Below are positions 8,759-18,256 of a stretch of DNA of 64,000 nucleotides, one piece after another. Under the pieces are notes generated by a model. The model was not told the origin of the DNA. It searched no databases and saw only the letters and a list, made by a program, of their open reading frames with translations. The translations under genes were made by a program, and so were the position numbers. The DNA lies in assembly GCF_024172125.1 (NCBI RefSeq), contig NZ_JAMZEA010000016.1, positions 1 through 64,000 of the forward strand. Reading direction: 5' to 3'. The DNA is from Actinomadura rupiterrae. GTDB lineage: Bacteria > Actinomycetota > Actinomycetes > Streptosporangiales > Streptosporangiaceae. Position 1 is the stretch's first letter, and every line of letters starts with the position of its first letter.

Positions 8759-8802
8759 GCCGCCTTCGGGCGCACGACGAGCCGCCTTCGGGCGCACGAC
8801 GA
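8759..8802. repeat. Exact 22-bp tandem duplication
   Basis: Two head-to-tail copies of a 22-bp unit beginning GCCGCCTTCGGG and ending CACGACGA, directly before a long hairpin, in the space between two converging genes. Confidence 0.85.
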
Positions 8803-8842
8803 CAGGTCGAGGCCCTCGCCCACCCGCGAGGGCCTCGACCTG
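8803..8842. terminator. Bidirectional terminator hairpin
   Basis: Perfect 17-bp stem (CAGGTCGAGGCCCTCGC and its complement) with a 6-nt loop between the converging VOC and DUF genes. It is the longest uninterrupted stem in the window. Confidence 0.85.
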
Positions 8843-8935
8843 CGCCGTCCCAAATCTCCAGCAAGCGCAGAAATCCCCTGGCCCGTCAGGGCACTGACCC
8901 ATGCCCGAGGCCCGGCGCGTCCCGGGGCACCGCGG

Positions 8936-9706
8936 TCAGCACCACACGACGGGGTTGCCGGTTTCGGCGGACGCCTCGCAGACCTTGCGCAGCGGCTGGA
9001 CGGCGTAGTCGAAGTAGGCGCCGCCCAGCGGGCGTTCCACGACGGTGAGGCGCTCCGGGTAGGAGCCGTCCTGCTCGCCGATAGCGGACGTGAGGTCGAG
9101 CGTCGTCTCCGTGCTGTCCTCGACGCGGAACCGGATGCGGCCCGCCCGGACGCGCCGCTGCGTGAAGCGCCGGGCGCGGAACAGCTCGCGGTCGGTTTCG
9201 TCCACGACGAAGAGGCCGCGCTCGTCCACGCCGACGCGCCGCTTGGCCATCCCGTCCCAGACGAAGACACCGCCGTAGGCGCGGATGTTGGCGGCCAGGA
9301 CGATGCCCGTGTCCTCGTCCAGCAGGACGGTCTCGTGCCCGACATCGGAGCATGCGCGGAAGGACGCCAGCTCGTCGAGCGCCTCGCGGGCGCGCTCGGC
9401 GGGCAGGACGCCGCCGTTGCCGTCCGGCAGGTACTTGCGCAGCACCGGGAACCGCTCCCAGCCGGCGGTCTCCATGGCCTGCTGGAGGCAGCGGTAGCCG
9501 CCCCAGTTCGCGATCCGCTCGCTGGCGATCTCCATGTCGTCGTGCGGGCAGGCGTCGGCCTTCCAGGCCGCGAACACGGCCTCCTGCGACTCCTGCTCGA
9601 CGTAGGGCCCGTACTCGTCGGTCGCGACCAGGTCGCGCGGGACGGGAGGCTCGCTGGTCCGGCCGTCCTGCCAGCACCGGCACAGCACGAAGGCGTCGAG
9701 TCCCAT
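8936..9706 (-). CDS. Conserved-looking cytoplasmic protein of unknown function
   Basis: A 256-residue soluble protein with no signal peptide or membrane segment and no family I can name. It opens MGLDAFVLCRCWQDGR, with paired cysteines. A later Cys/His pair is ADACPHDDMEI. The middle is mixed alpha/beta (GHETVLLDEDTGIVLAANI) and the C-terminus is beta-rich (DGSYPERLTVVERPLGG). Codon use matches neighbouring genes, so it is a real gene. GGAAG lies 10 nt before the ATG at 9706; an ATG at 9715 is possible. Monocistronic, divergent from the adenosine deaminase-like gene. Confidence 0.7.
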   Translation of the reverse strand: MGLDAFVLCRCWQDGRTSEPPVPRDLVATDEYGPYVEQESQEAVFAAWKADACPHDDMEIASERIANWGGYRCLQQAMETAGWERFPVLRKYLPDGNGGVLPAERAREALDELASFRACSDVGHETVLLDEDTGIVLAANIRAYGGVFVWDGMAKRRVGVDERGLFVVDETDRELFRARRFTQRRVRAGRIRFRVEDSTETTLDLTSAIGEQDGSYPERLTVVERPLGGAYFDYAVQPLRKVCEASAETGNPVVWC

Positions 9707-9780
9707 GCCGGTCATGCTTCCGATGGGGGAAGTGTCAGGTCAACGCATTAATTGGCTGGCGGGGCGCGCGGCGCGGTCCC

Positions 9781-9792
9781 TAGGGTCGTCCG
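9781..9792 (+). promoter_or_regulatory. Leaderless -10 element for the deaminase gene
   Basis: TAGGGT then CGTCCG then the GTG start: a good -10 hexamer exactly 6 nt from the start codon and no ribosome site, the usual form of a leaderless actinobacterial promoter. Confidence 0.6.
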
Positions 9793-10776
9793 GTGCGCGA
9801 CCTCACCACGCTCCCCAAGGCCCACCTGCACGTCCACCTGGAAAGCACGGTCCGGCGGCCGACGCTCACCGCGATCGCGGCGGCCAACGGCCTGGACGTT
9901 CCGGACGTCCAGAACGCCGAGCTGGGCGGTTTCGCCGCCTTCTTCGCGCTCAACACCCTGGTCAGGGACGCGCTCCGGACGCCGGACGACTTCCGCCGGA
10001 TCGCCTACGAGTACTGCGAGGACGAGGCCGCGCAGGGCACCCGCTACGCGGAGGTGTCGTTCACGGCCGCCGCGCACGGCGAGCGCCTCGGCGACCTGAA
10101 CATGCCGATCGCGGCCGTCCTGGAGGGGCTCGCCGCGGGACGCGAGGCCTTCGGGATCGAGACACGCCTCATCCTGGACCACTCGCGCCGCCGGCCCGTC
10201 GACCGCGCCTGGGCCACCCTCCGCCTCGCCGAGCGGCACCGGGACGGCGTCGTCGCGGTCGGACTCGCCGGGGACGAGGCGTTCCCTGGCGACCCGTTCG
10301 CCGAGGTCTTCGCGGCCGCCCGGGACGCGGGGCTGCACGTCGTCCACCACGCGGGCGAGGCGGCGGGCCCCGCCAGCGTCCGGCAGGCGATCGGGACCGG
10401 CCGCACCGAGCGGGTCGGCCACGGCATCCGCGTCCTGGACGACCCGGACCTGGTCGCCGAGATCCGCGACCGCCGCCTCCCGCTGGAGGTCTGCCCGTCG
10501 TCCAACGTGGCGCTCGGCTTCGCCGCCTCCCCCGCCGCGCACCCCTTCGCCCGGCTCCGCGACGCCGGCCTGGTCGTCACCGTCAACACCGACATCCCGG
10601 CGATGACCGGACGCCCGCTCGCCGCCGAATACGCCCTGGTCAGGGACACGTTCGGCTACGACGAAACCGCCTGCGCCGACCTGGCCCGAGCCGCGGTCGA
10701 CGCCTCCTTCGCCCCGCCCGAGCTCAAGACCCGCATCCACACCGAGATCAACGCCTGGACCGCGGCCACCCCGTAA
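9793..10776 (+). CDS. Adenosine deaminase-family aminohydrolase
   Basis: A 327-residue amidohydrolase-fold deaminase. Zinc and catalytic residues are visible: H13 and H15 in HLHVHLES, H186 and E189 in HHAGEA, H210 in RVGHGIRV and D267 in NTDIPA. Classical adenosine deaminases have two aspartates here (SDDP/TDDP), the first binding zinc and the second the substrate. The second is Ile268 in this protein, and the usual Asp-Gly after HVHL is Glu-Ser. The substrate may therefore not be adenosine; deaminases acting on other adenine-containing molecules belong to the same family. Leaderless GTG start. Stand-alone gene. Confidence 0.82.
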   Translation: MRDLTTLPKAHLHVHLESTVRRPTLTAIAAANGLDVPDVQNAELGGFAAFFALNTLVRDALRTPDDFRRIAYEYCEDEAAQGTRYAEVSFTAAAHGERLGDLNMPIAAVLEGLAAGREAFGIETRLILDHSRRRPVDRAWATLRLAERHRDGVVAVGLAGDEAFPGDPFAEVFAAARDAGLHVVHHAGEAAGPASVRQAIGTGRTERVGHGIRVLDDPDLVAEIRDRRLPLEVCPSSNVALGFAASPAAHPFARLRDAGLVVTVNTDIPAMTGRPLAAEYALVRDTFGYDETACADLARAAVDASFAPPELKTRIHTEINAWTAATP

Positions 10777-10817
10777 CAACCCCCATCGCCGCGCCTGAGC
10801 GGCTCGTAGCGGCGCGA

Positions 10818-11516
10818 TCATGGCAGGGGGATGCGGAGGGTAGGGCCGGAGCGGATCTCGCGGAGGAAGGGGTCGTCGTCCTCGCGCCAGGCGGCGCGGG
10901 AGCGGACGACGGCGTGGACGGGCAGGCCCAGGCGGGCGGCGCAGTCCTGGGCGGCGTCGAAGGCGGCCTCGCGGGTGGCGTCCCCGACCACCAGGACCTC
11001 GACGTCGCCGGTGGGTTCGGGGCCGCCCGCCGGGTACGCCTCGTCGGCGTAGTGCGCGGCCCACGCGCCGAACAGGTGCAGCTCGGCGACGCCGGGCAGC
11101 CGGGCGAAGTGCTCGGTGACGACGACGGACGGGCCGAACGCCAGCATCACCAGGCGCGCGAGCGGCGCGAACATCAGCGAGGACGCGTCGCGCGAGACGA
11201 GCCGTCCGGCCGGGGTGCGGCGCAGCCGCAGGATGCCCGCGCGGGACAGCCGCTCCACCTCCCGGACGACCGTGCCGAGGTCGGTGCGGAGCATGACCGC
11301 GAGGTCGAGCGTGGTCAGCTCGCGTTCGGGGCCGAGCAGCAGCCGGGCGAGCAGCTCGCCCTGCCGCCGCGAGCGGAAGATCGGCAGCTGCGGCGGCGCG
11401 GGGGTGCGCAGGTCGCGCATGAACACCTGCGCGAGGTGGGAGTCCACGGGCGGGCGGACCCGCCGCGCGGGCCGCCGCCGGAACTCCGCCGCCTGACCGA
11501 GCACATTCGATCGCAT
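10818..11516 (-). CDS. Winged-helix regulator fused to a nucleotidyltransferase-like domain
   Basis: A 232-residue protein. An ArsR-like winged helix (about 50-115; ELTTLDLAVMLRTDLGTVVREVERL is split here as helix 2, turn and recognition helix) is followed by a minimal nucleotidyltransferase-like domain: FGAWAAHY matches the G-S/A-W motif and DVEVLVVGD the acidic strand. Related proteins are annotated as ArsR-family regulators with an NTase domain; whether the NTase is active is unknown. The start has TAGTAT 6 nt upstream (leaderless), and a dyad covers the start codon, suggesting self-control. Confidence 0.75.
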   Translation of the reverse strand: MRSNVLGQAAEFRRRPARRVRPPVDSHLAQVFMRDLRTPAPPQLPIFRSRRQGELLARLLLGPERELTTLDLAVMLRTDLGTVVREVERLSRAGILRLRRTPAGRLVSRDASSLMFAPLARLVMLAFGPSVVVTEHFARLPGVAELHLFGAWAAHYADEAYPAGGPEPTGDVEVLVVGDATREAAFDAAQDCAARLGLPVHAVVRSRAAWREDDDPFLREIRSGPTLRIPLP

Positions 11517-11528
11517 GTTCGAATACTA
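11505..11528 (-). promoter_or_regulatory. Leaderless promoter with overlapping dyad
   Basis: On the minus strand TAGTAT lies 6 nt before ATG. The perfect inverted repeat ATTCGA-N8-TCGAAT (11505-11524) spans the predicted +1 and the first codons, where a repressor would block transcription. Confidence 0.55.
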
Positions 11529-11618
11529 CGGAGCGGCACCGACAGAACCTGCCCCACGAGCAGAACCCGCCCCACCAGCACGCACGCGAAAGCCCCCGCA
11601 CCGGCGCGCGCATGCGAA

Positions 11619-11644
11619 AGGCCCGCACCGGGAGGTGCGGGCCT
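11619..11644 (-). terminator. Terminator of clpC
   Basis: Perfect 11-bp stem AGGCCCGCACC/GGTGCGGGCCT with a 4-nt loop, 24 bp beyond the clpC stop. In clpC direction it is followed by TTTCGC. Confidence 0.85.
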
Positions 11645-11667
11645 CTCTCACGCCTTGGCGGTCGTGG

Positions 11668-14184
<2,517 letters not shown>

Positions 14185-14816
14185 CTCGTCGCTCCTCACA
14201 GAGCGGTTGGGCAGAGTCCGGAACGTCCGAACCTGTCCTTCCGCATGCTAGCCCGCCCCGAGGAGGCCGCCCGGTGCACTCCCACCAGAAGACGTTCCCC
14301 AGCTAAGCGCTGTTCATCCTCATCCAACTACCGCACTGATGCGGCATGTTCCCGCTACGCCGCGAGCGAACGGGCCCCTGCCAGGGCCGTCCGCGAGCGC
14401 CTCACCAGCACCTGTTCCGAGGGGTCGGGGCGGTCACGGGACAACCCTTCCGCACATCCGGCGGACGAATCGCCTCCCGGCTACGCCACAAGCGAACGGA
14501 CGCCCCGCCCGGCACCGTCCGCGGACGGATTCAGGACAGATCCCCCGATCCGGATCCAGGACGCTCCCCCGACCGAATCGGCTCGTATCCGCCCGCCGGG
14601 GCGTGCCCGGTCCGGCCAGCGAAGCGTGCCGGGGCCGTCCGCCGGGGCGAGCCCGGTCCGGCCGGGAAAGCGAACGGCCCGCCTCGCGTCGCCGCGTGCG
14701 GCTGACGGTGGAAGGCGGGCCGGTCGGTCCGGACGAGCCGGTGAGGCCGTAGCGGTCCGGTCGGCGGGCCCCGATCACCCCTGCGGGAGAACGCTCCCGC
14801 TCCCGCCGACCCGGTT
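14185..14816. other. Long non-coding, repeat-bearing space between lsr2 and clpC
   Basis: No convincing gene. It contains two decayed direct-repeat pairs. One consists of GCTACGCC-blocks with GCGAACGG and CCGTCCGCG at about 14354-14400 and again at 14482-14530. The other is a CCGCCGGGGCG-GCCCGGTCCGGCC block at about 14588 and 14638. Codon periodicity is poor in every frame. The clpC promoter should lie in the first ~100 bp next to clpC. Confidence 0.55.
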
Positions 14817-14840
14817 CCGGTCGGCCGCGTGGCCGACCGG
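14817..14840 (-). terminator. Terminator of lsr2
   Basis: Perfect 10-bp stem CCGGTCGGCC/GGCCGACCGG with a GCGT loop, starting 5 bases past the lsr2 stop codon. Confidence 0.85.
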
Positions 14841-14845
14841 CGCGG

Positions 14846-15166
14846 CTAGTTGGCGGCCTCGTACTTCTCGATCACGTTGGCCGGGATGCGGCCGCGCTCG
14901 TTGACCTTGATCCCGTGGGCCTTGGCCCAGGCGCGGATCTCGGCGCTGCGCTCGCGGCTGGACGCCCCGCGGGCCCGGCGGCGGCGCTGGGTGCCGGCCT
15001 TGCGCGAAACCTCCACGAACGGCTGAAGAGAATCCCGCAGCTTCTTCGCATTGGCGCTACTGAGGTCGATCTCGTAGGAGGCGCCGTCGATCGAGAACGC
15101 TACGGTCTCGTCCGCCTCGCCACCGTCGAGGTCGTCGACGAGAAGCACCTGAACCTTCTGTGCCAT
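14846..15166 (-). CDS. lsr2: Nucleoid-associated silencer Lsr2
   Basis: A 106-residue H-NS-like protein that bridges AT-rich DNA and silences foreign genes. The N-terminal oligomerisation domain (MAQKVQVLLVDDLDGGEADE start, beta strands) is followed by a basic linker (RRRRARG) and the C-terminal DNA-binding helix pair ending with RGRIPANVIEKYEAA. The R-G-R tripeptide inserts into the minor groove. The length is usual. It lies between clpC and an accessory block, and its promoter carries a 12-bp palindrome. In a genome this GC-rich it would mark locally AT-richer insertions. Confidence 0.97.
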   Translation of the reverse strand: MAQKVQVLLVDDLDGGEADETVAFSIDGASYEIDLSSANAKKLRDSLQPFVEVSRKAGTQRRRRARGASSRERSAEIRAWAKAHGIKVNERGRIPANVIEKYEAAN

Positions 15167-15210
15167 GAGGACAGACCTTTCAGACTGGAGCAAACTGCAT
15201 TCGGCTGCAA

Positions 15211-15239
15211 AGATATACCGCGATCGGCGCCGATGACAA
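15211..15239 (-). promoter_or_regulatory. lsr2 promoter with palindrome in the spacer
   Basis: On the minus strand TTGTCA, about 16-17 bp, then TATATCT form a good -35/-10 pair. The perfect palindrome ATCGGCGCCGAT (15223-15234) fills the spacer and is a candidate operator. Confidence 0.5.
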
Positions 15240-15676
15240 TTCGACACCCGCGATGAACTTTGCTTGCCCCCCGGTAACTCATCGTAATCACGCCCCATCC
15301 GAATCGAGCATGATCCGGCGGATCCGGGCCGGAGCGGGCGTCCCATCGGCGAAAATCCGCGGCGGGTTGTTTGACGTGCGGGGCCCGATCGTCCCACGAG
15401 CCGCCGATTAACCCCGACGTAACGCCCCTAACCGCCCGCCGTAGCGGCGCGGGAAGCCGGACCGAAGTCGGACGGATGTCGGGCGTAAGTCGGTCCTAAC
15501 TTGGGACTAAGCCGCAGGAACGGCGACCGTCCGGAGTCGCGGAAGTGATGCGGAACGGGTCCGGAACACCATCGCAAGAGCACGGTGAAGGTCACGCTAA
15601 GGTGACGCGAAGCCCGCGGCCCGGCGCGTCCGGCAAACTCTCGCCGCTTCGCTAACGGCCGCCGAAAGTCTCCAAC
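15240..15676. other. Non-coding space upstream of lsr2
   Basis: About 440 bp with no credible gene on either strand. AAGTCGG/ATGTCGG/AAGTCGG-type short repeats occur at about 15465-15500. A small RNA could lie here, but nothing specific shows it. Confidence 0.5.
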
Positions 15677-15717
15677 GAAGCCGCCGCGCGCGCGTCCCGG
15701 GGGGATGCGGCGGCTTC
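15677..15717 (-). terminator. Terminator of the acetyltransferase-RDD operon
   Basis: Perfect 11-bp stem GAAGCCGCCGC/GCGGCGGCTTC with a 19-nt loop, located 37 bp beyond the stop of the last RDD gene. Confidence 0.65.
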
Positions 15718-15753
15718 CAACTCCCCCATGTAAGGGGATTTGCGCGCATTATG

Positions 15754-16239
15754 TCAATCGATGGTGTTCTTCACCACGGCGGTTCCGGCCAGCCGGTCGT
15801 GCACGGCCCTCCGCTCGGCGCCGCGGAACGCCGCTCCCGCGTTCACGACCCAGAAAATGCCGCCGAGGAGCCCGAGAACCGGAACGGGCCGCAACGCGAT
15901 CGGAACCGCGTACACGGCCGCCCGCAACGCCGCCTGGGACGGGCTGGGGCGCGTCCCGTCCACGGTCACGACGCGGACGCCGGCGAACCGCTTGCCCACC
16001 GTCCGGCCCCACACGGCGAGCTGGACGGCCTCGTAGACCAGCAGGAAGGACGCGACGGCGGTCGGCGCCCAGCGGTCCGCCGTGCCGTGCGGCAGGGCCG
16101 CCCGGAGCACCAGCACCACGGGCAGGCCGACGATGAGCGTGTCCACGATCCGGGCGAGCAGCCGCTGCCCGGGGTCGGCGAGAAATCCGCCCTCTTCTTC
16201 CGCCGCGTCCTCGGTGTCCCCGGCCTGGTTAACCGCCAT
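15754..16239 (-). CDS. RDD-family membrane protein (short)
   Basis: A 161-residue RDD-domain protein. It has the hallmark Arg-Asp pair region (RLLARIVDTLIVGL), two to three membrane helices, VYEAVQLAVWGRTVGKR in the middle, and a C-terminal HDRLAGTAVV. RDD proteins are small integral membrane proteins, some linked to transport or membrane stress; the function is unknown. The ATG at 16239 overlaps the last 11 bp of the larger RDD gene, so translation is probably coupled. The two RDD proteins share the same order of motifs and likely arose by duplication. Confidence 0.82.
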   Translation of the reverse strand: MAVNQAGDTEDAAEEEGGFLADPGQRLLARIVDTLIVGLPVVLVLRAALPHGTADRWAPTAVASFLLVYEAVQLAVWGRTVGKRFAGVRVVTVDGTRPSPSQAALRAAVYAVPIALRPVPVLGLLGGIFWVVNAGAAFRGAERRAVHDRLAGTAVVKNTID

Positions 16240-17215
16240 ACCCCGACTGGCCGCTTTCGTAGGACGATCCATATCCCTGGTCGTAGCCCTGGTCATAACC
16301 CGCGTCCTCGTAACCCGCCCGTTCGTCGATGACGACGGTTCCGGCGAGCCGGTCGTGCAGGGCCTGGTGCAGCGGCTCGTCCCAGATGGCCCACAGATAC
16401 GCCATCAGCGTGCCGCCCGCGACGAGCAGTTCGCCGGTGAACGCGTAGTCCCAGACCTTCACCGCGAGGATGAGAAAGAAGAACACGCCGATCTGGTAGC
16501 CGATGTTGTTGACCGCCGCGCGCCACACCGCGTGCGCCCCGCTGAGCGGTTCGCCCAACGGCTGCGCGCGGACGACGCCGATGCCGAGCCAGCGCTTCCC
16601 GAGCGTCCGGCCCCACATCGACAACTGGACGGCCTCGTAGAGGAACGGCAGGACGGCCATCACCGCGAACAGCGTGATGAAGATCGGCCAATTCCAGATC
16701 GCGCCCTCGTTGGCGGTCTTCTTGCTCGACCCGCCCGCGCCCGTCACGGCCAGGGTGATCGGCAGCACGAGCGCGAAACCGAATGCCGACACCAGGGCGC
16801 CGTCGATGAAACGCGCGCCCGCGCGGCGCAGGATCGGCGCCGGGACGAGAGCGGGAGGCTCGGTCTGCTCGTATTCATACCCCTGCGACTCATACCCTGC
16901 CGGGTCATAGCCGGACGACTCATAGCCGGACGACTCGCGCCCCGAGCCGGCATAGTCGGCGGTCTGGTTCGCGGCGCCCTCGTTCCAGGACGACGAACCG
17001 TCGCGTTCCCATTGCTGCGTCCGCGGTTGGGGGTCCCGCTGATCAGGTTGCCGTTCCCAATGCCCCCCTTGCTGCTGCGGCTGCTGCCATTGCTGCTGCG
17101 CGGGTTCGCGGGACGGCTGCCACTGCTGCGGCTGTTGCGGTCGCGGCGGGGAACCGTACGAGGGGTCGCCCTGGGACGGCGGTTCCTGCCGTCCCCGGCG
17201 GGGGAAGTCACTCAT
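16229..17215 (-). CDS. RDD-family membrane protein with Gln- and Gly/Tyr-rich arms
   Basis: A 328-residue protein. Residues 1-75 are rich in Gln/Pro/Trp (QQWQQPQQQGG). Residues 85-118 carry Ser/Gly/Tyr repeats (SSGYESSGYDPAGYESQGY). The RDD domain follows (AGARFIDGALVSAF, LYEAVQLSMWGRTLGKRW, HDRLAGTVVI), and a second Gly/Tyr tail (GYDQGYDQGYG) ends the chain. Such arms resemble condensate-forming low-complexity sequences. The function is unknown. It starts 3 bp after the acetyltransferase stop and overlaps the short RDD gene. Confidence 0.82.
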   Translation of the reverse strand: MSDFPRRGRQEPPSQGDPSYGSPPRPQQPQQWQPSREPAQQQWQQPQQQGGHWERQPDQRDPQPRTQQWERDGSSSWNEGAANQTADYAGSGRESSGYESSGYDPAGYESQGYEYEQTEPPALVPAPILRRAGARFIDGALVSAFGFALVLPITLAVTGAGGSSKKTANEGAIWNWPIFITLFAVMAVLPFLYEAVQLSMWGRTLGKRWLGIGVVRAQPLGEPLSGAHAVWRAAVNNIGYQIGVFFFLILAVKVWDYAFTGELLVAGGTLMAYLWAIWDEPLHQALHDRLAGTVVIDERAGYEDAGYDQGYDQGYGSSYESGQSGYGG

Positions 17216-17218
17216 GGG

Positions 17219-17749
17219 TCAATCCTCCAGGCGGAGCAGCATCCGGGTGTTTCCCAACGTATTGGGCTTCACCCGGTCGAGGTCCAAGAACTCGGCCACG
17301 CCTTCGTCGTAGGAGCGCAGAAGTTCCTCGTACACCTCGTGCGACACGGGCGTTCCGAGGATCGGGCGGAATCCGTGGCGGGCGAAGAAGTCCACCTCGA
17401 ACGTCAGGCAGAACACGCGCCGCACGCCGAGCTCGCGCGCGGTCTCCAGGAGTCGGCTGACGATCCGGTGCCCGACACCGCGCCGGCCGTGCGTCTTGTC
17501 GACCGCGACCGAGCGGACCTCGGCCAGGTCCTCCCACATCACGTGCAGCGCGCCGCAGCCGATCAGCGGCGGCCGCCCGTCCGGCCCGGCGGCCTGGAGG
17601 TCCTCGGCGACCCAGAACTCCTGGACGTCCTCGTACAGCGAGACCGTCGTCTTGCGCAGCATGCGCGGCCCGGGTCCGGCGTAGTGGCCGATCAACCGGG
17701 CGATCTCCTGGACGTCGGGCGTGCGGGCCCGCCTGATCACCACTTCCAC
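17219..17749 (-). CDS. GNAT acetyltransferase, short ArgA (N-acetylglutamate synthase) type
   Basis: A 176-residue GNAT protein like the single-domain amino-acid N-acetyltransferases of actinobacteria that start arginine synthesis from glutamate and acetyl-CoA. The acetyl-CoA loop is KTHGRRGVGHRIV (about 109-121). VFCLTFEVDFFARHGF marks the C-terminal strand-helix typical of this group, and RPARTPDV-like RRARTPDVQEIARLI opens the fold. The GTG start has no strong ribosome site. It is first of three tightly packed genes, but the RDD partners suggest nothing about arginine, so the operon link may be incidental. Confidence 0.75.
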   Translation of the reverse strand: MEVVIRRARTPDVQEIARLIGHYAGPGPRMLRKTTVSLYEDVQEFWVAEDLQAAGPDGRPPLIGCGALHVMWEDLAEVRSVAVDKTHGRRGVGHRIVSRLLETARELGVRRVFCLTFEVDFFARHGFRPILGTPVSHEVYEELLRSYDEGVAEFLDLDRVKPNTLGNTRMLLRLED

Positions 17750-18256
17750 AAGCAGGCGACGCTATCGGACTTCGCGGGTCCCGCGCCGTCCGGGAGCGGG
17801 TCGGGCACCGTCCGGAAGGGGTTTGCGGGGGGCCACGGGCCGGTCCGCGCCGGTCGGCGGGCGGAAACCAGCGGCGATGGACGACGAAAAGGGCCAACCG
17901 AACAAGCCGCCGAGGGGACGGACCAGGCAGTTCACCAGAAGGACGGCGCCCTGCCCGGCTTTTCGCATGTTCTGGTTGGCAACCCCTTCCGGCTCCACTA
18001 GTGTCCGGCTCTGACATCGGGTTTCGGAACGTGACCGACCCGATCCGCTGAGTATCCGGGCCGCAGCCGGCCGCCCGGTCACCGGGACCCGCCTTCGGCG
18101 ACACCCACGGCGCGGCAACGGCCGCGCCGCCCGCCGGCCGCCGACCGGGTTGATCCGCCCCGCACGCGCGAACCGAATCGCGCCGCGAAGGGCGACGGGC
18201 CGCTCCCGCCCGAACCCGACAACCGGCCCGGTAAGCGGACGAGGAGAGGAGAACTG
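17750..18256. other. Intergenic space between divergent acetyltransferase and NlpC/P60 genes
   Basis: About 500 bp. It should hold both promoters, but no clear -35/-10 pair stands out. At 17877-18014 there is a 45-codon frame opening MDDEKGQPNKPPRGRTRQ whose first half uses normal codons. It is discussed as a possible gene remnant. Otherwise nothing was recognised. Confidence 0.4.

Noticed and set aside
8294..9751. 485-codon open frame on the plus strand with an AAGGAA before its ATG
   Set aside because: It runs across the small VOC gene and antisense to the unknown protein; composition is Arg/Pro-rich shadow coding typical of high-GC DNA.
11516..11526. GTTCGAATAC resembling a tRNA T-loop
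   Set aside because: No acceptor, anticodon or T stem can be folded around it; it is part of the regulatory dyad.
14339..14752. Arg/Pro-rich 137-codon frame upstream of clpC
   Set aside because: No ribosome site, erratic codon positions and repeats instead of protein-like sequence.
18000..18256. c-di-AMP (ydaO-type) riboswitch before the NlpC/P60 gene
   Set aside because: Such riboswitches often precede wall hydrolases and disA is nearby, but I could not find the conserved core blocks in this leader.
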